A stretch of DNA of 42,252 bases from a virus. The position numbers and the translations under genes were made by a program. The stretch is from positions 1 to 42,252 of the IMG/VR virus record IMGVR_UViG_3300034684_000116. The stretch is one strand, 5' to 3'. The notes below the pieces were generated by a model. The model saw only the letters and a program-made list of their open reading frames with translations. It did not search any database and was not told where the DNA came from. Of this stretch, positions 14,605 through 22,255 are shown one piece after another. The number at the start of each line of letters is the position of its first letter. Within the stretch, counting starts at the first letter, position 1.

Positions 14605-16927
14605 GGGCTACCCTCACAGTCCAATTCAATATATTAAATGGATAGGGATGTCTTTGCTCTATGGTAACCTGGCCATAATAGTCATATTCTGAACTAAGGT
14701 CTTCGGTTAAAACACCAGAGTACAATTCAAGATTTTCATTGGGATAATAGATAGGATACATATCATCTTCTCTTGTGCCAATATAACCAAACCTGCTATC
14801 CAAAACCTGCAATATAACGTTTGTAGCTCGTCGTCGTGAACCTGTTGATATGCCTTCTCTAGCTTCGTATATCAATGGTAGAGATTGAATTGTACCAATA
14901 TATTGCAATCCAACGACAACGTATGACGCTGGGTTCCTTAAAATAACAGTACCATTCTGCACAGTATGGCCAAAGATTGGTACACCATCGGCTAAAACTA
15001 CAACTTGTTTGCCCTCAAGATGACCCAACCCACCTATTGTCGTAGTTGGATCTCCATCGTGTGCCACAACAGCACAATCAAGATGCATGGTTTCAGGTTT
15101 TGCGCTTAGTTTTTCTATGTATCGTACGTCATTACCGTTTATATTTCTTCTAACTATCATGTATACTTCGTCTTCGGTAAGTCCTGGAGCAGATGAAATA
15201 GATTCAACGACACCACCCACATCGTGCATATGCCAGGCCCATACTTCTTGTTCTTTCATGTACGTAAGACCAAGGAGCTTACCATCAGACCTAACTACCC
15301 ATAACACACTCCATGGTTCCTGCTGATAGCACCAATCGACGATTGTATAGTCATCGAAAAGATGAGTTGCAAATATAGACAAGTCAACACTATCGTAACC
15401 ATCACTTTCAAACGAATATGCAAGGTCACGTACTCTCTTGCCAAACTTCTGTACAAAAAGAATGGAAGCACCCGATATTACTGGTTCAATAGGATGACTA
15501 CCACGATAACCTTGGTTAGATATATACATCGAATCTGGAGTAATGGCGTTACCTTCGGCACTTCCAGTAATACGCCACTCGCCTCCAGTGGTAAGTACAA
15601 TAAGGTCTTTCAATGAAACAATGCCCTGTATTTCATCAAGCGAGCGTGACCGTATGGGAATTTTGACTGAATCATCAGCCTGGATAGGCTCTGAAACGCC
15701 AAAATTATTGTAATCGCCAGTCACACTTTGCCAAATATCGAACGGGCTTGTGGGCGTTCTGCCTAAAGTCAACCTATCTTGGTGGAATGTAATTATAGCG
15801 GGCCATCCAGGAACATCGCCCCATGCTCCAAGAGACCATTTCTTTGTCGGAGTATCAAGATAAAAACACTTGCGTTTGATTTCACATCTCACCTGTGTAG
15901 GTGATATATATTCAATAATTTCTAAAATACCATTGATTTCTTGTCTTGAATATTTTAAAATCCAAGAAAATTTATAAATAGTACCAGGAGTATACAATCT
16001 TATAAGTGGAACAATATTATTATAATCTTCAGAATTAAGTTCTCCAGTAAGCTTTACTCTATTAGTACTATGCATATGCAAAAAACTATCAAAAACCTGC
16101 CATGTAGATCCATTATCTATTGAATATTGAATTTCAACAACGTCGTCTATTTTAATATCATCTACCTTGCTAAACGTTCCTGTTATTTCAAATTTACCAT
16201 CTACATTCCATGGGCCACCAACTAAGCCACTTGTATTATCACTACACGAACCACGTGATATTGTTTTAGCTTCCATTACATATCTAATATTTATCAATCT
16301 ACCTACATCTTCTGGGACAAACATATCAGAAGAAGCTGTAACCGTAACAGTATCGCCAATCTTACCAATAGAGCCATTGTATGGCTCTATAGTAAACGTA
16401 ACATCAGTAATATTTTCTTTCATAAATGGACCATTCTTAAAATCAAGATCTTCTAATGACCAATTATCATTGGCATAACGTTTTAATTGCTTGGGCTTAT
16501 GGTGCCCATCTACTATATATAGCACATCGGCCGACTGGACATATCTAATGTTGGGAAGATCTGCAAGCTCATATGGTGCAGAAATTTCATAAGGCACACC
16601 GTTTTTGATGACTGGTTCGCCATCTACAAAAAATCTCATATATTGATGGCCAACCTCAATATGAACGGATGGCTCACTTGTGAAGCTCATTGGGATAAGT
16701 ATGGCCTTGCCATTGTTTTTTGTGCTACTAACGTACCACGTACCAGGTCTAAAACTGGTGCCACCATGTGCAAACGGTATAAAATTGCGGCACTTAGCCA
16801 ATGCTACCTTAATCTTTTCAAGGTCAGACCTATACCACAATGCTGGGGCTACTTCCCCGCCAACCATTGCAACCTGGTGAGTCTTAAATGTACTGGACGA
16901 TGGGGAAGACCCCATATTACGTGCCAT
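14594..16927 (-). CDS. Tail tubular protein B-like (nozzle)
   Basis: A 777-residue protein downstream of the tubular A gene. The N-terminus has VGGEVAPALWYRSDLEKIK, the entry of many podoviral nozzle proteins, and the body is beta-rich with several WR(I)TG and GxxxxVRSDGKL-like strands, consistent with a propeller. It would form the lower tail tube. Its ATG overlaps the previous stop (TGATG). Confidence 0.75.
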   Translation of the reverse strand: MARNMGSSPSSSTFKTHQVAMVGGEVAPALWYRSDLEKIKVALAKCRNFIPFAHGGTSFRPGTWYVSSTKNNGKAILIPMSFTSEPSVHIEVGHQYMRFFVDGEPVIKNGVPYEISAPYELADLPNIRYVQSADVLYIVDGHHKPKQLKRYANDNWSLEDLDFKNGPFMKENITDVTFTIEPYNGSIGKIGDTVTVTASSDMFVPEDVGRLINIRYVMEAKTISRGSCSDNTSGLVGGPWNVDGKFEITGTFSKVDDIKIDDVVEIQYSIDNGSTWQVFDSFLHMHSTNRVKLTGELNSEDYNNIVPLIRLYTPGTIYKFSWILKYSRQEINGILEIIEYISPTQVRCEIKRKCFYLDTPTKKWSLGAWGDVPGWPAIITFHQDRLTLGRTPTSPFDIWQSVTGDYNNFGVSEPIQADDSVKIPIRSRSLDEIQGIVSLKDLIVLTTGGEWRITGSAEGNAITPDSMYISNQGYRGSHPIEPVISGASILFVQKFGKRVRDLAYSFESDGYDSVDLSIFATHLFDDYTIVDWCYQQEPWSVLWVVRSDGKLLGLTYMKEQEVWAWHMHDVGGVVESISSAPGLTEDEVYMIVRRNINGNDVRYIEKLSAKPETMHLDCAVVAHDGDPTTTIGGLGHLEGKQVVVLADGVPIFGHTVQNGTVILRNPASYVVVGLQYIGTIQSLPLIYEAREGISTGSRRRATNVILQVLDSRFGYIGTREDDMYPIYYPNENLELYSGVLTEDLSSEYDYYGQVTIEQRHPYPFNILNWTVRVAHGD

Positions 16928-17538
16928 CAGTATCGAGCCCTCCTGTATTTGCTTTCATAGTCGCAAACAACGTGGATTGCTTCGTTAGCATTGCTTTCCT
17001 TCGATCCCTCACTCATCTGCATGGATAGCTGTAATAAGTCTAAGTGTTTTCCTCTATCACCAGCATGTGCCATTGCTATCTCAGCAGCGAGCCGCGTAGC
17101 GAAGGCCTGCACAAAGCTTGATGGGAACGCCTCCTCGCGAACATTATTTGTGGTATATATGGCATAAGCTTCGGCTTCATTGGTGCCTATCAAAAGCCTG
17201 CCAGTATTTTCATCTGTTATAATTTCATATTCAACTGGTACTTCATCTTTGGTATCGACAGATGCTGCAGAAGTAATCATCCTGATAGACAAACAATCAT
17301 CAGGATATTCATAGCAATACTCCCATTTAATATGCTCGTAATCTGACAATACCAGAGGTACGGTTCTTTTAGCGAAGCTCCACGAATGGTCCTCTAAGAA
17401 AGAGAATAATGTAGGCTCATAAAGATTGTGCAGGGTCTGAGCCAACGGGGAGTCAAGCACCTTGTCATCGACAAGTTGCCTTGAGATGCCCGCTTTGGCC
17501 AATGCCAAATTCCATATTTGCAGTCGGGTAAAACTCAT
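16927..17538 (-). CDS. Tail tubular protein A-like (adaptor)
   Basis: A 203-residue protein with the typical start of gp11-type adaptors (FTRLQIWNLALAKAGI), then LEDHSWSFAKR and WEYCYEYPDDCLSIRMI, all characteristic of this family. It joins the portal to the tail nozzle. It is separated from the head genes by a strong hairpin at 17555-17581. Confidence 0.8.
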   Translation of the reverse strand: MSFTRLQIWNLALAKAGISRQLVDDKVLDSPLAQTLHNLYEPTLFSFLEDHSWSFAKRTVPLVLSDYEHIKWEYCYEYPDDCLSIRMITSAASVDTKDEVPVEYEIITDENTGRLLIGTNEAEAYAIYTTNNVREEAFPSSFVQAFATRLAAEIAMAHAGDRGKHLDLLQLSMQMSEGSKESNANEAIHVVCDYESKYRRARY

Positions 17539-17554
17539 ATATTCACCCCTTATT

Positions 17555-17581
17555 GTGAGAGGGGGACGTGCCCCCTCTCAC
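17555..17581 (-). other. Strong intergenic hairpin between head and tail genes
   Basis: A perfect 11-bp stem (17555-17565 with 17571-17581) and a 5-base loop. On the minus-strand transcript it is followed by AATAAGGGG, not a T-run, so it is more likely a processing, stability or attenuation element than a full terminator. It could set the ratio of capsid to tail messages. Confidence 0.7.
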
Positions 17582-17583
17582 CA

Positions 17584-17883
17584 TCATAGTGTAGCTTTTC
17601 TCCTTTTCCTATCGGATCTAATCATCCTTACAATTTCGGGATTTGTAGCTCCGACAGGAACGTTCACACCCTCGTCACCTGCCAACTTCAACAGGTCGTC
17701 CTTTTTCATTTGGCTCAAGGTTTCGTGCTCTTTTCTTGGGTCTTCTTGCTTAACCTCTTGAACCTCGCCAATAGGCTTGAACCACTTAGGCACAGGTTGA
17801 CCGTCAGGGACGACTATGCGTTCACCCTTTTTACGATATGAGTGGTTAAAGTCCAAGCAATCAGCAGTAACCTCGTACAACAT
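17584..17883 (-). CDS. Small head-region protein with possible C-terminal SAP/HeH-like helices
   Basis: A 99-residue protein. The first ~40 residues form a short beta region (YEVTADCLDFNHSYRKKGERIVV) of a type seen in small phage head proteins. The last ~40 (LSQMKKDDLLKLAGDEGV...TNPEIVRMI) resemble a helix-extension-helix nucleic-acid-binding motif. ATG 17883 is preferred to GTG 17892 because GCGGTGG precedes it. It lies between the decoration protein and the tail adaptor. Function unknown. Confidence 0.5.
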   Translation of the reverse strand: MLYEVTADCLDFNHSYRKKGERIVVPDGQPVPKWFKPIGEVQEVKQEDPRKEHETLSQMKKDDLLKLAGDEGVNVPVGATNPEIVRMIRSDRKRRKATL

Positions 17884-17894
17884 AACTGCCACCG

Positions 17895-18302
17895 CTAAAT
17901 ATTAGTCTGTGGATTGTCAGTTAGATAAATATCAAATGCTCCAGCAGTTAAATCAGCAGTACCCACTATAATCTGTGCCGCAATGTATCTTTCGACCCTT
18001 TCAGGCTTTGGTAGTCTCACGATACCGAAACAATATTTGTCGACCAAGCTTGCCTTGGGAATGGCGCCAGATGACCAAAGTACGGTTGGGCTACTAATTG
18101 CACTATCGGAATCGGTAACAAGCTGTACTTCAACCGTAGCAGCACCAGCACTTGTACATGCCGTCTCTACACACGCAACAAAGTACAGCTCATTTACAGC
18201 ATCGCCAACTTCAACTGTATCTATTACATTTTCAGAAAGATGCGTAGTAGCAGTAGTAACTGCTTGCGCATCACTTAAAATAAGATTCTTATCTAATATC
18301 AA
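17895..18302 (-). CDS. Bbp16-like capsid decoration/cement protein
   Basis: A 135-residue beta-rich protein directly after the major capsid gene. It has the VEVQLVTDSDSAISSPTVLW strand and the C-terminal TAGAFDIYLTDNPQT that I associate with Bbp16-type proteins of BPP-1-like phages, which sit on the capsid surface. Position supports this. The start is ATG 18302; a ribosome site GGGGAGG lies about 12 bases upstream. Confidence 0.65.
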   Translation of the reverse strand: MILDKNLILSDAQAVTTATTHLSENVIDTVEVGDAVNELYFVACVETACTSAGAATVEVQLVTDSDSAISSPTVLWSSGAIPKASLVDKYCFGIVRLPKPERVERYIAAQIIVGTADLTAGAFDIYLTDNPQTNI

Positions 18303-18317
18303 TCTTTACACCTCCCC

Positions 18318-19319
18318 TTAAACGATCCTGGATTCAGTGGTCAGGATTTTATCACAACGTCTAATGGGTATACCATCAAATGTAAGTATCTTTTTACCAC
18401 CATATTCATCAAGAGAGAGATAGACGTTATTTTTCTCGTTTACCATAATCCTGAGCCACGTCCTAATTTTCCTGTTACAGTAAATAACAGGTTTACCAAG
18501 GTTAACCTCTGGAACTGTCTCAACAGCCTGAATTAGCAATCTAATTAAGTTTGGAGATTGATCGGATGAGCTATTAAACGTTTCTAAGTCATCCATATCA
18601 ATGTTAGCAATACGTACAACATATCTCCAGTCACGCACAGATAAACCACAGTCCCACTTATAGTGCGACTCGAGCACGTCATATCTGCCACCATTTACAA
18701 GGTCAGTTACAGTCTGCTTGCCGTTATCTGTGATTTGCATGCCAGCCTTGGAGCCCTTGGGGAAGATACCATGTACGGTGTTTGGTCCCCATACTACAAG
18801 CCATATGGACGTTAGGCTATTACCATCTCCGCCAGCATCTATAATCTGACCACCGTTATCAGCAGACTTACTGGAAAACCTTGGATGCAGGCCCATGAAC
18901 TTCTCTGGAGTATCTCTTGTATCGCCATAGAAGAGAGTATGGGCCATCTCTTGGTTCATACCCTCGATATGGAGCCTCTCCTCAGAAAGCCTCCACTCAG
19001 CAGAGTTACCGTTAAGCCTTGCAAGGTCTATATCTATCTGAGGCCTTGCTTCAAGCATACCACATGTATCTACGACCTGCTTGGTCGTGCCCTTGGTAGG
19101 CTTAACCCCTTGATACAACGCCCTCCACGTAGGCTCGGGTATGCCTGTGGCTACTGTGGTCTGATGGCCTGTAGGCAGGTTACCCTCAAGCCATACCATG
19201 TCCTCCAATATCTGGTTAGTTTCGGCCAATAAATTAACTACAGTATCTATCTTGCCCTTGGGGTCGAGCCGCCTCGACCAATCAAGCAAGGTAGGAAGAT
19301 TTTGTCCCATTACTGCCAA
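18318..19319 (-). CDS. Major capsid protein (BPP-1 Bbp17-like)
   Basis: A 333-residue protein in the standard slot after the scaffold. It opens with LPTLLDWSRRLDPKGKIDTVVNLL and has TWRALYQGVKPTKGTTKQVVDTCGMLEAR, patterns I recognise from the capsid protein of BPP-1-type podoviruses, an HK97-fold shell protein without a maturation protease domain. It forms the icosahedral head around the scaffold product of the preceding gene. Confidence 0.75.
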   Translation of the reverse strand: MAVMGQNLPTLLDWSRRLDPKGKIDTVVNLLAETNQILEDMVWLEGNLPTGHQTTVATGIPEPTWRALYQGVKPTKGTTKQVVDTCGMLEARPQIDIDLARLNGNSAEWRLSEERLHIEGMNQEMAHTLFYGDTRDTPEKFMGLHPRFSSKSADNGGQIIDAGGDGNSLTSIWLVVWGPNTVHGIFPKGSKAGMQITDNGKQTVTDLVNGGRYDVLESHYKWDCGLSVRDWRYVVRIANIDMDDLETFNSSSDQSPNLIRLLIQAVETVPEVNLGKPVIYCNRKIRTWLRIMVNEKNNVYLSLDEYGGKKILTFDGIPIRRCDKILTTESRIV

Positions 19320-19331
19320 TTCTTACACCCC

Positions 19332-19961
19332 CTATTGTTTGTCTTTAAACATTGTCGGATAGAGCGTCTTCAGGATGTTTTCTTCATCGCCAGCCCCTGG
19401 ACGCCCTTCGACGAACTTAGCCTCTGTACCAATCTCTTTACCAACACGATACAGAAATGCTAAAAGTCTAGGGTTGTTGCCGAATCCTGTCTGGTCGAGC
19501 TCCTGAATCAATTGCTCATCTCCGAACTTATTGAGGACTGGGATGATCACAGTTTTGAGGTTCTCCTCAAACTTGGGTCCCCCATATTCCTCATGTTTCT
19601 CAGCCTCTTCGCCCCACTTTTTCACCTGATCATACCAAGCCTTGATGCTAGCCTCTTGAACGGCCTTAGCTTGCTCTTTGATGTGCTCAATGAGATCATT
19701 AGCTGCTTCCTGAGTAGCACCGTGTTTCTTTAGAAGCGCAGAATATTTAGCTTTGTCATCTTCTGAAAGGCCAAGGTCTTCAGGAAACTCGTATGATTCA
19801 GGCACCTCTGGCTTTGGTTTTTCCTCTGCAGGTTTCTCCTCTGCAGATTTCACCTCACCAGAGTCTTGTTTAGTTATTTCTGTTTCTGTAGCTTTATCGC
19901 CACTCACCGAGGGTTCAGTGTTAGACTGTGCCTCGGTATTGACGTTAAGCTCTTCAGCCAT
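19332..19961 (-). CDS. Scaffold protein
   Basis: A 209-residue, highly acidic protein with a low-complexity Glu/Pro/Lys N-terminus (AEEKPAEEKPKPEVPE), a helical middle (about 85-125) and a compact C-terminus ending in ENILKTLYPTMF. Composition and position immediately before the capsid gene are those of podovirus capsid-assembly scaffolds. It starts at ATG 19961 with GGAGGGAAAGGATA upstream and overlaps the preceding gene by 8 bases. Confidence 0.75.
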   Translation of the reverse strand: MAEELNVNTEAQSNTEPSVSGDKATETEITKQDSGEVKSAEEKPAEEKPKPEVPESYEFPEDLGLSEDDKAKYSALLKKHGATQEAANDLIEHIKEQAKAVQEASIKAWYDQVKKWGEEAEKHEEYGGPKFEENLKTVIIPVLNKFGDEQLIQELDQTGFGNNPRLLAFLYRVGKEIGTEAKFVEGRPGAGDEENILKTLYPTMFKDKQ

Positions 19962-20304
19962 TATCCTTTCCCTCCTTCTCGTAAAGTATTTCTTCTATTT
20001 CCTCGTTCCATTTAAAAGACTCAGCAAACATCTTACCAAACAAATCTCTATCCACACCTGCTAACTCTTCTACTATCATTAAACCAACCTGACGCATACC
20101 ATCATTGAAAAAAGTATAACTATTTCCAGTCATTACGGGATGGAAAATGTGACACCTTTCAATAATAGAATACACCCACCTCCTACCAGATTCTGTAGAA
20201 ACAATATCTGCCAAATCACGAAGCCGCATATCTTTAATTATCTTGGCTCTTAGTCTCTGTCTTTCAGCACCTTCGTTATCAGTAACACTATATTTTCTTG
20301 TCAC
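19954..20304 (-). CDS. Bbp19-like conserved head protein
   Basis: A 116-residue protein between portal and scaffold. It contains DLADIVSTESGRRWVYSIIERCHIF and FFNDGMRQVGLMIVEEL, the pattern of the Bbp19 family found at this place in BPP-1-type phages. The biochemical role is unknown. It overlaps the portal stop by 4 bases and the scaffold start by 8. Confidence 0.65.
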   Translation of the reverse strand: MTRKYSVTDNEGAERQRLRAKIIKDMRLRDLADIVSTESGRRWVYSIIERCHIFHPVMTGNSYTFFNDGMRQVGLMIVEELAGVDRDLFGKMFAESFKWNEEIEEILYEKEGKDNG

Positions 20305-21995
20305 CTTACACCACCTATGGCCCCTTCAATCAGAGCACTCAATGCATTCTGCCCACTCATGTCAGCCTCAGACAATGTCTTTCCTTGCTCGGCAATCTGC
20401 TGCATCTGTGCCATCTGAGCAGCTTGTCTTTCGGCCTCTGCTCTACTCCTTCGTATTTGCTCACGTACTCGAGGATCAGTGAGCATCCTCTGTGGTATTT
20501 GTATTGCTGATAAGTATCCTTCACCTATAGCATCAGGATCCAATATGTCTCTTGCCTCAGGATACAGACTTGCAAGCTGTGCAATAAACGCTGAACCTTG
20601 TTCTATCTTTGCAGATTCAATCATCTGTTGAGCTTGAGCTAAAATAGAAACATATTCAATGGTTATCTCTTGGTCTTCAATACCTGGCGGCGGTGGTGGT
20701 AGTAATCCTCCTCTAAGCATAATGCCAAATATTCTGTTAATAGCATCGTCCAAATATTCATCTGCTCGTTCTAACGCTGGGGACAACATCAAAAGTTTTT
20801 CCTGCTGTATCTCCACAACCTCTCTGGCTGTCTTTTCAGCACTACCCCCAGACCTCATCATCAAAGCAAGAAACAAATCCTTATAATATGCCTGGTCTAT
20901 TAACTGCCTCAGCTCACTCAGGCTCAATTGTATGCCGTTCAGGTCAGGAGCAACCTCATAGAGCGGTTTAATACCTCCGCCAGATCCAGATACCATTCCT
21001 GAATAGAACGACAGTCCTCCTGGAGCAGCGTTAACAATCTTGTCCATATCTGCCACAGGTGCCTGCAATGGTGGGTTGACTGACTTTTCTATACCCACAC
21101 CTCTATCTCTTTGTGTGGCATGAAGCTCCTTACAGTCAGGAAGCACCACCCACCCTGGCCCGAAACCATAATCATCTCTACCAGCTATCTCCCACCTAAA
21201 TGTTGCGAATGGTTTTTCTTCATAGCCCTTAACCTCAAGCACGCCCTCGTCGTCTTCCGAGACATCAGCCTCAAAATACACTGACCTATATGGCATATTT
21301 CTGTTACTTCTGCCGCCACGAATACGATCGTCGTTTGGCTCTATGGCATGAATAATGTGGTGCCATTGTTCAGTGTTGTTGCGGTCGTACTCATTTCTAA
21401 CTTGTCGTGATACATTCTCTTTGCCAAATGTATTGACCAACTCCCACGTACGCATGTAGAAAGACCTATATAATGTATTGTTGCGCAGTGTATAATCAGA
21501 AGCCAGCGCATACTCACCAATCATCAATGTATGCGCTCGTATGACATCCTCAAAATCTTCAAGGAATACAGTAACACCAGTACCATACGTAGGGGCCTGA
21601 CTCCATACGCCATATGTGCCTTCGTAAAAATTGCTCTGCCCCATTACAAAAGTCATACGATAAGTAACCTCGTCCAACCACCGACGTATTGCTGGAAACC
21701 TCGACATCTCAGGATCTGGCAGGCTGGCACGCCACCATTGTCTTGATTTAGACGTCATACCGCTCTGAAGTCCTGCCGCAGTTACCCTGGCGGCCATCGT
21801 AGGCCACGATGTGACCATATCTTCGTCGCCACGCCTTGGTCGTGTTTCAAACCCTGGGAACAAAGCACGACCATACTGCGGCAGGACATAACTGCATAAG
21901 TCCTTCCATATAGGCTCCCAATGTGACCTATTATAGAGCAATTCTTTATGCCGTTTTTTATACTTTTGTATATCGGTCACACCAGGCAATTCCAT
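20301..21995 (-). CDS. Portal protein (head-to-tail connector)
   Basis: A 564-residue protein of the podoviral head-tail connector family. Its N-terminus YKKRHKELLYNRSHWEPIWKDL and the segment WPTMAARVTAAGLQSGMTSKSR are typical. The dodecameric portal is the DNA entry channel and terminase docking site. The C-terminal ~60 residues are Gln/Ala-rich helices (AEAERQAAQMAQMQQ), the usual barrel/tail of this family. It lies downstream of the terminase genes as expected. Confidence 0.88.
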   Translation of the reverse strand: MELPGVTDIQKYKKRHKELLYNRSHWEPIWKDLCSYVLPQYGRALFPGFETRPRRGDEDMVTSWPTMAARVTAAGLQSGMTSKSRQWWRASLPDPEMSRFPAIRRWLDEVTYRMTFVMGQSNFYEGTYGVWSQAPTYGTGVTVFLEDFEDVIRAHTLMIGEYALASDYTLRNNTLYRSFYMRTWELVNTFGKENVSRQVRNEYDRNNTEQWHHIIHAIEPNDDRIRGGRSNRNMPYRSVYFEADVSEDDEGVLEVKGYEEKPFATFRWEIAGRDDYGFGPGWVVLPDCKELHATQRDRGVGIEKSVNPPLQAPVADMDKIVNAAPGGLSFYSGMVSGSGGGIKPLYEVAPDLNGIQLSLSELRQLIDQAYYKDLFLALMMRSGGSAEKTAREVVEIQQEKLLMLSPALERADEYLDDAINRIFGIMLRGGLLPPPPPGIEDQEITIEYVSILAQAQQMIESAKIEQGSAFIAQLASLYPEARDILDPDAIGEGYLSAIQIPQRMLTDPRVREQIRRSRAEAERQAAQMAQMQQIAEQGKTLSEADMSGQNALSALIEGAIGGVR

Positions 21996-21998
21996 AAG

Positions 21999-22241
21999 TT
22001 ACGCCCCCATAGTCCTGCGAAGCACTGTTTGTGGTTGCTGTGTCGCTGCGCCTCCACCAGGACGACCTGTCTGGCTACCACGAGTTAACCACGTAGACTC
22101 AAACCCTCGCCTTGCTGCCGCACGCCTACGTTCTAAGTCCTTACCAACCATGGAGCGTTCGTCCTCTTGCTCCATGATAGGTGGAGGTGGTGGCTCTACT
22201 ATCATCGGTGGTGGTTTAGGAACATCAAATAACCCGCACAT
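21999..22241 (-). CDS. Small proline-rich protein between terminase and portal
   Basis: An 80-residue protein with an MCGLFDVPKPPP start, a polyproline stretch (VEPPPPPI), a charged helix (DLERRRAAARRGFESTW) and a Gly/Gln-rich end. Short proteins of this make-up beginning MCG occur at the same place in many podoviruses; their role is not established. ATG 22241 follows AAGGGAGGTATGATAA. Confidence 0.6.
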   Translation of the reverse strand: MCGLFDVPKPPPMIVEPPPPPIMEQEDERSMVGKDLERRRAAARRGFESTWLTRGSQTGRPGGGAATQQPQTVLRRTMGA

Positions 22242-22255
22242 TTATCATACCTCCC

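Noticed and set aside
17555-17581. Rho-independent terminator between head and tail genes
   Set aside because: The stem is strong but no T-run follows on the transcript strand, so it is listed only as a hairpin.
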